Origin: an uncultured Rhodospirillaceae bacterium
GTDB lineage: Bacteria; Pseudomonadota; Alphaproteobacteria; Rhodospirillales; Casp-alpha2
Assembly: GCA_913048145.1 (NCBI GenBank)
Contig: CAJWVP010000003.1
Location: forward strand, 1 to 28,576
Direction: 5' to 3'
DNA length: 28,576 nt
Shown here one piece after another: positions 1-8,505 of this stretch; the stretch's first letter is position 1; every line of letters starts with the position of its first letter. The notes beneath the pieces are model-generated. The model was not told the DNA's origin, did no database searches, and worked only from the letters and a program-made list of their open reading frames with translations. The translations under genes and the position numbers were made by a program.

Positions 1-1155
1 CATGTCTGCAGCCTACGGGTTGGCCGTTTTGCGAAAGAATTGGTCGCCTCCGGCCATGAGATCATCCTGCTGGTGGAGACCTATCCCCGCGATGCGCCAT
101 GCCCGTCGCCAGATTCGGTCGCGGCGGGACTCGCCACCCATGATTGGTCGAAACTATTTATTCTACCGTGCCGGTCAGCGGGGTTCGTTAAGGCGCAGCG
201 TGCGCGGATGGGTCGCGGGAATGCCCTCGGGCGGTATGTGACAATTGCAAAGTCGTTCGTCGTCGACGGCGGGATGTTTGCCGATTGGCGCACAGGCGCA
301 GAAGCCTACTTCGACATTATTGTAAAAGCCTTCGCCCCGGAGGTGATTTGGGGAACGTTCGGAAACACGGACACGTGGACCATGGCGCAGAAACTGTCGG
401 AAAAGGCCAACTGCCCGTGGGTCGCGGATTTCAAGGATAATTGGAACGCTTTCATTCCTGATGGACTTAAACATCTCATGGCGCGCCGGTTTCGCGATCC
501 CGCCCATATGACGGTTCTGTCCAAAAACCACTTGGATGAAGCCCATCGGTGGTTTGGCGGCGCAAAGACCGTGCTGTACTCCGGTGTCGATCCGTCTACA
601 GCAACGGAGAATCCCGCGTTTCGAATTGTTATTACCGGAAGTGTTTATGACGAGAGTCGCCTCGCTCAGTTAGTCTGGGGATTGCGTGACTGGTTGAGCG
701 CAACGGCGACACAAAACATCGAGCTTTGCTATGCCGGTAATGAGAGTGAGCTGGTGGAGCGAGTGACCGCGCCGTTGGAGGGATATTGTCAGCGACGGTT
801 TCTCGGCTATATCGGTCTGAATGAATTGACCGCGTTGCAGGCTTCGGCAACCGCCAATATATACATTCACAACAATCGGTGCCTGTTCCATCACAAGGCG
901 CTCGAGCTGATTGCCGCCGGCCGGCCGATATTGAGTTACCCGTATGAAACTGAGGAAACGCGCGCGATGGCGGCCGAGGTCGGTTGCCCACTCTTTGTGT
1001 GCGAAGATCGAAATCATATTGCCGATGCTATGGATGTCATCGCGGTTGGAAACTTTCCGGCATCCGACCCGCAGGTTCTTGCGCGATTTCCTTGGGAGGC
1101 TCGAGCGAAGACGTTGGAAATGGTCCTCTCGAAAGCCATAGGAGGCGATAGGTGA
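1..1155 (+). CDS. Glycosyltransferase, GT4-like (5' end outside window)
   Basis: The reading frame is open from the first base. The residues before the first possible internal start look like the N-terminal strand of a GT-B glycosyltransferase (RFAKELVASGHEI), so the true start lies upstream. The C-terminal half holds a donor-site segment near 900-960 (KALELIAAGRPILSY), which corresponds to the region of GT4 enzymes that binds the nucleotide-sugar. No membrane segment or signal peptide is visible, so the enzyme is probably cytosolic and adds a sugar to a lipid-linked glycan. It overlaps the next glycosyltransferase by four bases (GTGA), which implies translational coupling. The acceptor and the sugar cannot be read from the sequence. 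The family call is good; the exact role is unknown. Confidence 0.8.
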   Translation, partial: HVCSLRVGRFAKELVASGHEIILLVETYPRDAPCPSPDSVAAGLATHDWSKLFILPCRSAGFVKAQRARMGRGNALGRYVTIAKSFVVDGGMFADWRTGAEAYFDIIVKAFAPEVIWGTFGNTDTWTMAQKLSEKANCPWVADFKDNWNAFIPDGLKHLMARRFRDPAHMTVLSKNHLDEAHRWFGGAKTVLYSGVDPSTATENPAFRIVITGSVYDESRLAQLVWGLRDWLSATATQNIELCYAGNESELVERVTAPLEGYCQRRFLGYIGLNELTALQASATANIYIHNNRCLFHHKALELIAAGRPILSYPYETEETRAMAAEVGCPLFVCEDRNHIADAMDVIAVGNFPASDPQVLARFPWEARAKTLEMVLSKAIGGDR

Positions 1156-2288
1156 GAGTTGCGGTCTCCGTTCATGGCCGTTTTCATGGTTTTGATCTGG
1201 CCCGCGAGCTGAATGCCCAAAATGCCCTGGCTGGCCTGCTGACGACCTATCCCGCATACTTGGTCCGTCGGCATGTGGGAAACCTAGATAACCTGGCAAC
1301 CATACCAACGCTTGAGCTTCAAAGACGTCTATGCCAGCGCCTTCGCGGCGTGTGCGGTGATGTAGATGGCCGCATATCGGCTGTATTCGGTGCGTTTTCA
1401 GCGCGTCACCTACCGGCTTGCGACGTGTTGGTGGGCTGGAGCAGTGCGACGCTTGAGGCCATACCCGTTGCCCATAACAGTGGCGCACGCGTCGTCATTG
1501 AACGGGGCTCAAGCCACATACTCCACCAGACGAATGTTCTCTCGGAACTGTATGCTCGGCACGGGCGGGCGTTTGCTGGGACATCTACGCGAATTATTGA
1601 GCGCGAATTGGCCGAGTACGAAGCCGCCGATTTAATCGCCGTTCCGTCAACGTATGCGGCTGAGACCTTCACTGCGCATGGCGTTGCGGCCAAGAAAATT
1701 TCCGTGAACCCGTATGGCGTCGACCTTGATCATTTCTCGCCGTCATTGACGCGTAACAAGGCGCGCGCGCAAATATTGTTTGTTGGCCAGGTTGGTTTGC
1801 GTAAGGGCGTCCTTGAGCTCCTGTCCGCTTTTTCTGGCTTGAACGCCAATGCGGGTCTTTGTCTGGTCGGACCTATAGAGGCTGGATTGGCCAAGCCGGC
1901 ACAAAAGGATGCTGATTTCCGAGGGCCTGTGTCGATGGCCGCGTTGCCGCACTTTTATCGAGGCGCCGATGTTTTCTGTCTGCCGTCCTGGGAGGAGGGG
2001 TTCCCTCTGGTTCTCCTCCAGGCCATGGCCAGCGGACTGCCGGTGGTGGCGACGGATGCGACAGGTGCGGCGGATATCGTCACCCCTGGTGTCGAAGGCG
2101 AGATCGTACCGGCCGGTGACGTGCCGGCATTGCGTGAGGCGTTGGATCGGGTTCTTTCTGATCCAATTCGCGCCAGGGAGATGGGGGCGGCGGCGCGCAA
2201 CCGTGTGAAGGATGGGTTTGATTGGAAAAGTTATGGAGCGCGCGCGCGAAGCGCCTACGCCGGACTTATTTCGGACGCGGATACCTGA
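1152..2288 (+). CDS. Glycosyltransferase family 4 protein
   Basis: A 378-residue GT-B enzyme. The C-terminal Rossmann half contains a Gly-Lys loop (FVGQVGLRKGV, about residue 215) and the acidic E-x7-E type donor motif (SWEEGFPLVLLQAMASG, about 280-297), followed by PVVATDATG and a glycine-rich tail typical of GT4. It starts with GTG inside the stop of the upstream glycosyltransferase, so the two are one transcriptional unit. With the facing AsnB-type amidotransferase it points to capsule, exopolysaccharide or O-antigen assembly. The substrate cannot be assigned. About 250 bases of mostly non-coding DNA separate its end from the convergent asnB gene. Confidence 0.88.
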   Translation: MRVAVSVHGRFHGFDLARELNAQNALAGLLTTYPAYLVRRHVGNLDNLATIPTLELQRRLCQRLRGVCGDVDGRISAVFGAFSARHLPACDVLVGWSSATLEAIPVAHNSGARVVIERGSSHILHQTNVLSELYARHGRAFAGTSTRIIERELAEYEAADLIAVPSTYAAETFTAHGVAAKKISVNPYGVDLDHFSPSLTRNKARAQILFVGQVGLRKGVLELLSAFSGLNANAGLCLVGPIEAGLAKPAQKDADFRGPVSMAALPHFYRGADVFCLPSWEEGFPLVLLQAMASGLPVVATDATGAADIVTPGVEGEIVPAGDVPALREALDRVLSDPIRAREMGAAARNRVKDGFDWKSYGARARSAYAGLISDADT

Positions 2289-2515
2289 TCGACTGCGGCT
2301 AACAATCGCTCGACTGAATTTACATGCCTTACGATTTCAATCTCTGCATCAATGGTGCGCCCAGCAGCACGGAAACCGAGGATGTGCGGATGCAGGTCGA
2401 TAGCGCGCCCGATGCGCCCTGATCCTGTCGGCATGCGTTGGCGAAGGCCTCGCAATTGCGACGATATGTCTACGCTGGTCTTTTTTAAATGCCCTCCCGT
2501 CGCGGCCGTTTTCAA
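2255..2515 (-). CDS. Small hypothetical ORF downstream of asnB (doubtful)
   Basis: An 86-codon frame starting at TTG, 19 bases past the asnB stop on the same strand and overlapping the end of the convergent glycosyltransferase by 34 bases. Codon use looks moderately coding-like, especially in the second half, which reads as an amphipathic segment (IDAEIEIVRHVNSVERLL). I do not recognise the family. A neighbouring frame opens with ATG at 2528 (MKRIFENG) and could be the true 5' end if there is a frameshift near 2490. It may be a gene fragment or chance. Confidence 0.2.
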   Translation of the reverse strand: MKTAATGGHLKKTSVDISSQLRGLRQRMPTGSGRIGRAIDLHPHILGFRAAGRTIDAEIEIVRHVNSVERLLAAVDQVSASEISPA

Positions 2516-2534
2516 AAATACGCTTCATGAATCT

Positions 2535-4523
2535 TTAGTGGATCCAATGGTCGTGCCAGGCAGTCAGGTTGAACAGGGTCCAGATATGAAGCGCATGATC
2601 CGCGTGTCCGGCACGATGTTCGGCCAGCAACTCAGCAATGGGTTGCGCTTTTAACAGTCCATCCTTGACCAAGGGTGAAGCCAGTAGATCGTGTTCGACC
2701 TCGCGTCCAAAGTCGTCGCGCAACCAGTTCGCCACCGGGGCGGCAAAACCCATTTTCGGACGATGAATAATGTCGTCGGGGATGATGCCTTTTAGTGCTG
2801 TTTTCAATACGGCCTTCTTCACGCCGCCGCGAACCTTCACTTCCTGCGGAATGTCCATGGAATAATCGACAAGGGCGTGATCCAGAAACGGAACCCGGCC
2901 CTCCACGGAAGTTGACATGGTGATTTTATCGACCCGCATGAGCAGCAGTTCCGGCAATCGCTGGCGAAACTCCGCATAGGACATGCGCGTGAGGAAATCA
3001 TGTCCGGGATGATCCCGGTCCAAGGTGGAGAAATAACCATCCACCACCGCACCACTGTCAGCGTCTTCCAGCCCGGCAATGTCGAAACCCATGGCGGACA
3101 GTTCCGACCAAGGTCCTGTCTCCTGGGCCACGGCGAATATGCGGGACTTGTGCACATTCCAAAAGGCATTGGCCCCGCTCCAGAACAGTTCCCGACCGGT
3201 ACCAGCACGCAACAGCGCTTCCGCAATTTGCGCGCCCTTCGCACGTTTGGTCGGCGCGCCACGGCTTGCCATCGCAGCGATCGCACGGCGCAACGGTGCG
3301 GGCGTGACTTTGTTGTAAGTCTGCCAGAACGACGCATGAGCATTCAGATAGCTCATCCAGCTGTCGTAGCCGCAGAATTGTTCGTCCGACCCCTCGCCCA
3401 CATGCACGACGGTCACGCCCGACTCCTTGGCTAGTTTGGAAACGAAGTACAAGGGGACGCACACCCAGTCCGCGATGGGTTCGTCCTGCTGATGGATCAG
3501 CTCCCTGAGGTAGCCTTGCATGTCCGAGGAATTGATGAGGACTTCGTGATGATTGGTCTTAAACTGCTCGGCGATTTTCCGTGCATAATCCAACTCGTTG
3601 AGTTGCGTATGATCGTTGAACCCGACCGTGAAGGTCTCGATAGGGCTCGAGGAAACGCGGTCCATGAGCGCCACGTTCGCCGAAGAATCAATCCCGCCGG
3701 ATAAAAAAACACCGAACGGTACGTCCGACATCATGCGCTTCTCAATGGCGGCTTCCAGTCGCTCCAATACGCCGGCTGCTAGCACATCGTCGCTGGCACC
3801 GTGGTCCGCGCCCTTGCCCGGGACGGCGTCCCAATATCTCCGAGCCGAAATCTTGCCGTGTGCGTCGACCTCCATGATGTGGGCGGCGGGCAGTTTAAAG
3901 ATGTCTGCGAAAAGGGTCAGCGGTGCCGGGGTCACCATAAAGCTGAGATAGTGACCGAGAGCGTTCGGTTCCATGCGACGTTGTACGGTTGGATCGGCGA
4001 AGAGGGATTTGATCTCCGAAGCGAATCGAAACACGCCCCCGGCCCGCGTGAAGTAGATGGGTTTGATACCGATGCGGTCGCGCAACAAGCTCATGACCTG
4101 CCGGTCCATATCCCAGATGGCCAGCGCAAACATGCCTTCAAGGCGATTGGCCAGTCCCTCAATCCCCCAGGCGCGGTATCCATGGATCAACACTTCTGTG
4201 TCCGAATGATCGGTTTGGAACCGATGCCCCATGTTCTCCAGTTCGTGACGTAAGATCATGTGGTTATAAATCTCGCCGTTGAATGTGGCCCAGATTCGAT
4301 CATCACCGCTGGTCATCGGTTGCGCGGCGTCGGGCGAGAGGTCAATGATTGCTAAACGTCGATGTGCTAAGCCGATCCGGGTGTCAGGAGATTGCCAAAA
4401 TCCTTCACCGTCCGGTCCCCGGTGTTCCATGGCGTTCGCCATGCTTCGAAGCTGAAGGTTCATGTTATCTGGGCCCGGGTTTTGGAGCTCTCGGGGATAG
4501 AGAAGGCCGGCTATGCCACACAT
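2535..4523 (-). CDS. asnB: Asparagine synthase (glutamine-hydrolysing), AsnB family
   Basis: A 662-residue class II glutamine amidotransferase. The start at 4523 is fixed by the N-terminal MCGIAGLL: Cys2 becomes the catalytic nucleophile after Met removal. A longer frame reaching 4619 would bury this Cys, so it was rejected. The N-terminal half is the glutaminase (RGPDGEG, FNGEIYN). The C-terminal half is an ATP-pyrophosphatase with the PP-loop SGGIDSS near residue 275 and a GEGSDEQFCGY segment. Ammonia from glutamine is transferred to an ATP-activated carboxylate, either aspartate or, as often in polysaccharide loci, a sugar acid. The length is within the 600-670 range of the polysaccharide-associated branch. 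No good ribosome-binding site precedes the ATG. The convergent glycosyltransferases support a surface-glycan role, but the substrate is not shown by the sequence. Confidence 0.92.
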   Translation of the reverse strand: MCGIAGLLYPRELQNPGPDNMNLQLRSMANAMEHRGPDGEGFWQSPDTRIGLAHRRLAIIDLSPDAAQPMTSGDDRIWATFNGEIYNHMILRHELENMGHRFQTDHSDTEVLIHGYRAWGIEGLANRLEGMFALAIWDMDRQVMSLLRDRIGIKPIYFTRAGGVFRFASEIKSLFADPTVQRRMEPNALGHYLSFMVTPAPLTLFADIFKLPAAHIMEVDAHGKISARRYWDAVPGKGADHGASDDVLAAGVLERLEAAIEKRMMSDVPFGVFLSGGIDSSANVALMDRVSSSPIETFTVGFNDHTQLNELDYARKIAEQFKTNHHEVLINSSDMQGYLRELIHQQDEPIADWVCVPLYFVSKLAKESGVTVVHVGEGSDEQFCGYDSWMSYLNAHASFWQTYNKVTPAPLRRAIAAMASRGAPTKRAKGAQIAEALLRAGTGRELFWSGANAFWNVHKSRIFAVAQETGPWSELSAMGFDIAGLEDADSGAVVDGYFSTLDRDHPGHDFLTRMSYAEFRQRLPELLLMRVDKITMSTSVEGRVPFLDHALVDYSMDIPQEVKVRGGVKKAVLKTALKGIIPDDIIHRPKMGFAAPVANWLRDDFGREVEHDLLASPLVKDGLLKAQPIAELLAEHRAGHADHALHIWTLFNLTAWHDHWIH

Positions 4524-4832
4524 ATCGGAATACCGTAATCGAGATGTAGAGGGAATGGTTCTTCGTACACGGCGATCAGGCCTTTCGGTAGTGGTTGAAA
4601 ACCTTCGGGTAAAGGCCAAGCCACATGTTTAGTTCCGGCCTAAGGACGCATTCAAGTAAAAAGCGGCGAATCGCCTGATGAGGCCTTTATTTCCAATTTA
4701 TTGCCGTGTTACGGTTGCGCCATGATTCGTCGCATTTGCGACATACTATTGCTTCAGGTCCCTTAATTTGGTCCGGGTAATAATTAGAAACCGGAAAGCC
4801 GGTCTAACAAACTATAACAGGGAAGTGTTTTG
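4524..4832. promoter_or_regulatory. Divergent asnB / ABC-importer promoter region
   Basis: A 309-base region with no gene, expected to hold promoters for both flanking genes. Toward asnB there is a leader hairpin at 4579-4617 (GGCCTTT / AAAGGCC outer arms with an inner GGTT-GAA-AACC stem). Other palindromes are GGCGAATCGCC at 4665-4675, GTCGC-ATTT-GCGAC at 4729-4742, and ACCGG-AAAG-CCGGT at 4791-4804, close to the importer ATPase start. No convincing -35/-10 pair could be fixed by eye. Confidence 0.45.
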
Positions 4833-5924
4833 ATGGCTGCGGAGACCGACACGCTTGTCCGCTTTATAGAAGTGCAAAAAAGCTATGACGGCGAAACGCT
4901 CGTCGTAAAGAACTTAAACCTCGACGTGGCGCGGGGTGAATTTCTAACCATGTTAGGCCCGTCCGGTTCGGGTAAGACTACTTGCCTGATGATGCTGGCT
5001 GGTTTCGAGCCGGCAACGCACGGTGAAATTACCTTAGACGGTGTACCGATTAATAACGTGCCACCGCATAAACGTGACATAGGCATGGTGTTTCAGAACT
5101 ACGCACTATTCCCGCATATGACCGTCGCTGAGAACCTGGCGTTTCCGCTTCAGGTTCGAAAAATAAAAAAACCCGAGATCGAAAGCCGGGTCAATCGGGC
5201 GCTCGATATGGTTCAATTGGGCGGTTTCGGCGGTCGTCGGCCGGCGCAATTGTCCGGCGGACAGCAGCAGCGTGTCGCGGTGGCTCGCGCCTTGGTGTTT
5301 GATCCCGCGTTGGTACTGATGGATGAACCTCTTGGCGCGCTGGATAAACAGCTGCGTGAGCAGATGCAGTACGAGATTAAGCATATTCACGAGAATCTTG
5401 GTGTTACAGTTGTCTACGTGACACACGATCAATCCGAAGCGCTAACCATGTCAAATCGGGTTGCCGTATTTAATGATGGCGTTATCCAGCAATTGGCGTC
5501 GCCTGACGACCTCTACGAACGTCCCGAAAATGCCTTTGTAGCTCAATTTATTGGGGAAAATAATACACTGAATGGAACGGTACGCGAGATCGATGGGGAC
5601 ATCTGTACAGTTGAATTGGACGACGGTGCGATGGTCGAGGCGTTAAAAGTTAACGTCAATGCTGTTGGCGATCGTAGCCAGATGTCGTTGCGCCCGGAGC
5701 GGGTTGAGGTCGACCCGCCAGAGGGCAAATATCCGAACGTATTCGAAGGTAAGGTCGAGGAACTTATTTATCTTGGCGACCACATCCGCACGCGTGCCAG
5801 CGTTTGCGGGCATGACGATTTCATCGTTAAGGTGCCAAATGCTGCTGGCCACGTTCACCTAAAGGAAGGGGAAGCGGTTGAGTTTGGTTGGATGATGGAG
5901 GATTGCCGGGCACTCAATGCCTAA
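4833..5924 (+). CDS. ABC importer ATP-binding protein, PotA-like
   Basis: A 363-residue ATPase of the polyamine/iron/2-aminoethylphosphonate (PotA) group, acting at the cytoplasmic membrane face. Walker A GPSGSGKTT lies at about residues 41-49, the Q-loop in VFQNYALFPHMT, the signature LSGGQQQRVAVARAL near 140, Walker B LVLMDEPLGALD near 160 and the H-loop THDQSEAL near 197. The last ~80 residues form the TOBE domain typical of this subfamily. ATG at 4833 is preferred over the TTG directly before it because GGGAAG at 4820-4825 sits at good spacing. It is the first gene of a four-gene importer unit with the binding protein and two permeases. The family strongly supports import; the solute could be a polyamine, a betaine or another small amine. 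Confidence 0.93.
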   Translation: MAAETDTLVRFIEVQKSYDGETLVVKNLNLDVARGEFLTMLGPSGSGKTTCLMMLAGFEPATHGEITLDGVPINNVPPHKRDIGMVFQNYALFPHMTVAENLAFPLQVRKIKKPEIESRVNRALDMVQLGGFGGRRPAQLSGGQQQRVAVARALVFDPALVLMDEPLGALDKQLREQMQYEIKHIHENLGVTVVYVTHDQSEALTMSNRVAVFNDGVIQQLASPDDLYERPENAFVAQFIGENNTLNGTVREIDGDICTVELDDGAMVEALKVNVNAVGDRSQMSLRPERVEVDPPEGKYPNVFEGKVEELIYLGDHIRTRASVCGHDDFIVKVPNAAGHVHLKEGEAVEFGWMMEDCRALNA

Positions 5925-5940
5925 CGCGGGGATTGCCGCG
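5925..5940 (+). other. GC-rich hairpin directly after ATPase stop
   Basis: CGCGG-GGATTG-CCGCG begins on the base after the TAA stop. It has five perfect pairs and no following T-run, so alone it is more likely an mRNA-stabilising hairpin than a terminator. Confidence 0.45.
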
Positions 5941-5982
5941 CGAAGGCTCGGCGGATGGGCGTAATAAGCGCCTGACACGAAA

Positions 5983-6009
5983 ACGTTCACTGCGGTGAAT
6001 GTGTTTTTT
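5983..6009 (+). terminator. Intrinsic terminator-like hairpin before binding-protein gene
   Basis: ACGTTCAC-TGCG-GTGAATGT forms an eight-pair stem (one G-T wobble) with a four-base loop. It is followed after one G by six T. This has the form of a rho-independent terminator, yet it lies inside the importer unit, 23 bases before the binding-protein ATG. It may attenuate transcription from the ATPase gene or mark a processed 5' end for a separately abundant binding-protein mRNA. Confidence 0.6.
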
Positions 6010-6032
6010 AACCACCAGGGAGAAACGAACCC

Positions 6033-7148
6033 ATGATTACCAAATTAAAATATGCGATAGCGGCCGGTACCTTTGCCATAGCCGCAGCTCTCGCGCCACA
6101 AGGGGCCGAGGCAGATAACATGACCATTGTGTCCTGGGGCGGAGCTTATTCGAAGTCTCAGCTTCGTGCTTATCACGAACCCTATATGAAAAAAAATCCG
6201 GGCGTAAAGATCATCAACGATGAAAGCTCGGCCGAAGCCGTCGCCAAGCTGCGCGCCATGGCTGAAGCCAAGAACACGACCTGGGATGTCGTGGATGTGG
6301 TTGCCGCAGACGCCATTCGTCTCTGCGACGAAGGCCTTGCCATGACGATCAACCCGGACAAGCACCTTGCTAAGGCACCTGACGGCACGCCGGCTTCCAA
6401 GGATTTTGGTGATCTTTTGGTCTCCGAATGCTTCATTCCGCAAATCGTCTATTCCACCACGTTTGGCTACCGCACCAACGTCAAGGAGTGGGGCAGCAAG
6501 GAACCGAAAGACGTTTGCGCCGTTTTTGATACCAAGAACTTCCCAGGCAAGCGTAGCCTTGAGAAGCGCCCGGTTAACAATCTCGAATGGGCTCTGCTGT
6601 GTGACGGTGTCGCGCCGAACAAGGTGTACAACGTTCTCGGTACGCCGGCTGGTATTGATCAGGCCTTGAAGAAGTTGGCTACCATCAAAGACCATATCAT
6701 TTGGTGGTCGGCTGGTGCCGAAACGCCGCAACGTTTGGCCGACGGTCAGATCGTTATGGGCTCCACCTACAACGGTCGTCTGTTCTCGGTTATCGAAGAG
6801 CAAAAGCAGCCTGTAAAGATGCTGTGGGATTGGCAGGTGTTTGATCTCGACGGTTGGATAATCCCGGCAGGTCTCTCGGACGCGCGTAAGAAGCGTGCGC
6901 TCGACTACGTTAAGTTCGCCACCGACACGCAGCGCCTTGCGGATCAAGCCAAGTACATCTCGTACGGCCCGGCTCGTAAGTCTTCTGCACCGTTGGTCGG
7001 CAAGCATGCCGATCTTGGCATAGATATGGCCCCGCACATGCCGACTGATCCGAAAAACGCGAAAACGACCCTGCTCTATAACTACGAGTTTTGGGCCGAC
7101 AATCGTGACGACATTGATGCCAAGTTCCAAGCTTGGCTGACCAAGTAA
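6033..7148 (+). CDS. Periplasmic solute-binding protein, PotD-like
   Basis: A 371-residue extracellular solute-binding protein of the polyamine-type (SBP_bac) group. A clear Sec signal peptide covers residues 1-27: basic start MITKLKY, Ala-rich core, likely cut after AEA. The mature protein begins with a beta-strand (MTIVSWGGAYS) typical of PotD/2-aminoethylphosphonate-type proteins. GGGAG upstream at 6018-6022 is a good ribosome-binding site. The gene sits between the ATPase and the two permeases, flanked by hairpins at 5983-6009 and 7157-7184, an arrangement often seen where binding protein must be made in excess. The ligand cannot be read from sequence; given the betaine-demethylation genes downstream, an amine or betaine is a reasonable guess. 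Confidence 0.9.
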   Translation: MITKLKYAIAAGTFAIAAALAPQGAEADNMTIVSWGGAYSKSQLRAYHEPYMKKNPGVKIINDESSAEAVAKLRAMAEAKNTTWDVVDVVAADAIRLCDEGLAMTINPDKHLAKAPDGTPASKDFGDLLVSECFIPQIVYSTTFGYRTNVKEWGSKEPKDVCAVFDTKNFPGKRSLEKRPVNNLEWALLCDGVAPNKVYNVLGTPAGIDQALKKLATIKDHIIWWSAGAETPQRLADGQIVMGSTYNGRLFSVIEEQKQPVKMLWDWQVFDLDGWIIPAGLSDARKKRALDYVKFATDTQRLADQAKYISYGPARKSSAPLVGKHADLGIDMAPHMPTDPKNAKTTLLYNYEFWADNRDDIDAKFQAWLTK

Positions 7149-7156
7149 GAGCCTTT

Positions 7157-7184
7157 GCCGGAGGTGGAGTTTTCCGCCTCCGGC
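7157..7184 (+). terminator. Strong intercistronic hairpin after binding-protein gene
   Basis: GCCGGAGGTGG-AGTTTT-CCGCCTCCGGC gives an eleven-pair stem (one wobble), starting eight bases after the stop. Only a weak T-rich stretch (CTCTTTTG) follows. It probably acts as a partial terminator or 3' mRNA stabiliser that lowers expression of the downstream permeases relative to the binding protein. Confidence 0.65.
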
Positions 7185-7236
7185 CCATCTCTTTTGATAG
7201 CGAAAATTTCTTTCGGCGAATGATCCGAGATTCTTG

Positions 7237-8502
7237 ATGAGCGATTTACAAACAGCCGACGGCCCCCTGTTGGCGGCTGACGGGACGTCTCTGAAGGCCA
7301 GCATTTCACGGGCCCTGCGACGTCAGAAAATTCGCGCTCTGTTACTCGTTGCACCCCTATTTTTGTTTATTTGTATTACCTTCCTTGCTCCCATTGCCGA
7401 CATGTTGTTCCGGTCGGTTGAGAACAACATCGTTCCAGAGACGTTGCCGCAAACGACCCAGGCCATTCAGGCATGGGATCCGAAATCCGGCGAAGCCCCT
7501 GGTGAAGCGGTCTATGCCGCGCTGTACGCCGATTTGAAAGTGGCCGTGAAAGCGCGAAACCATACAAAAGTCGCTAGTCGCTTGAATTACGAAACGCCGG
7601 GGATCGCTAGCCTCTTTCGAAAAAGCGGCCGGCGTATAAAAAAAATGAAGGACGGGAACTATAAAGAACAGTTCCTCAAGATGGATAAGAACTGGGGAAA
7701 GCTGTTCGTCTGGGAGACTATCCATCGGTTTTCAGGGCCATATACCAGTGGTTATTTCCTTTCCTCTGTAGATGCCGAAAAGACCAGCGAGGGGGTTTCA
7801 CTGAAACCAGAAGATGAACGACTCTATCTCTACCTCCTTTGGCGGACGATGTTGCTTTCCGTTGTTATCACCATCACTTGCGTGCTGCTCGGATACCCCA
7901 TTGCGTACATTTTGGCGGATTTACCTCTTCGAACGTCCAACCTTTTAATGATTCTCGTGCTGCTGCCATTTTGGACATCGTTGCTGGTCCGGACGTCATC
8001 GTGGATTGTGTTGCTGCAAGAACAGGGGGTAATCAACGACTTCCTTGTGATGCTCGGGATCATTGATGACCAGAGTCGACTAGCGCTCATGTATAACGAG
8101 ACCGGCACGGTCATTGCCATGACGCACATCCTGTTACCGTTCATGATTTTGCCACTGTTCTCCGTTATGAAGACGGTTTCGCCATCCTATATGCGAGCCG
8201 CGAAATCATTGGGAGCGTCTGACTGGACCGCGTTCTGGCGAGTCTATTTTCCGAACACAATCCCAGGTATTGGGGCGGGGGGGGTCCTCGTGTTCATCTT
8301 GGCCATTGGCTACTATATTACGCCAGAATTGGTCGGCGGGACGTCGGGAATATTCATCTCCAACCGAATCGCCTATCACATATCTTCATCGCTGAATTGG
8401 GGACTTGGGGCGGCCCTTGGCGTCATGTTGCTGGGTGTCGTTCTCGTGATGTATTTTATCTATGATAAGATTGTCGGTATCGATAACGTGAAGCTGGGGT
8501 AG
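7237..8502 (+). CDS. ABC importer permease, PotB-like, with long periplasmic insert
   Basis: A 421-residue inner-membrane permease. The first membrane helix is at about residues 34-55. A hydrophilic stretch of about 150 residues then runs to about 205 before the remaining helices. These start near MLLSVVITITCVLLGYPIAY and end near GVVLVMYFIYDKIVG. The EAA loop that contacts the ATPase is visible (AAKSLGASDWTAFWRVYFP, about 325-345). Classical PotB is about 285 residues, so the extra length is the insert between helices 1 and 2. This longer form is, to my knowledge, common in alphaproteobacterial importers of this group. ATG at 7237 is preferred over the adjacent TTG. The next permease begins three bases after the stop. 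Confidence 0.9.
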   Translation: MSDLQTADGPLLAADGTSLKASISRALRRQKIRALLLVAPLFLFICITFLAPIADMLFRSVENNIVPETLPQTTQAIQAWDPKSGEAPGEAVYAALYADLKVAVKARNHTKVASRLNYETPGIASLFRKSGRRIKKMKDGNYKEQFLKMDKNWGKLFVWETIHRFSGPYTSGYFLSSVDAEKTSEGVSLKPEDERLYLYLLWRTMLLSVVITITCVLLGYPIAYILADLPLRTSNLLMILVLLPFWTSLLVRTSSWIVLLQEQGVINDFLVMLGIIDDQSRLALMYNETGTVIAMTHILLPFMILPLFSVMKTVSPSYMRAAKSLGASDWTAFWRVYFPNTIPGIGAGGVLVFILAIGYYITPELVGGTSGIFISNRIAYHISSSLNWGLGAALGVMLLGVVLVMYFIYDKIVGIDNVKLG

Positions 8503-8505
8503 GGC

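Noticed and set aside
670..1488. 272-codon minus-strand ORF opposite the glycosyltransferases
   Set aside because: It spans the junction of two overlapping, well-supported plus-strand genes and has no recognisable motif.
4524..4619. N-terminal extension of AsnB to 4619
   Set aside because: It would hide the catalytic Cys that must be residue 2; the MCGIAG start is required.
6045..7304. 419-codon minus-strand ORF opposite the binding-protein gene
   Set aside because: It is a shadow frame: the plus strand has a signal peptide, a ribosome-binding site and clear family features.
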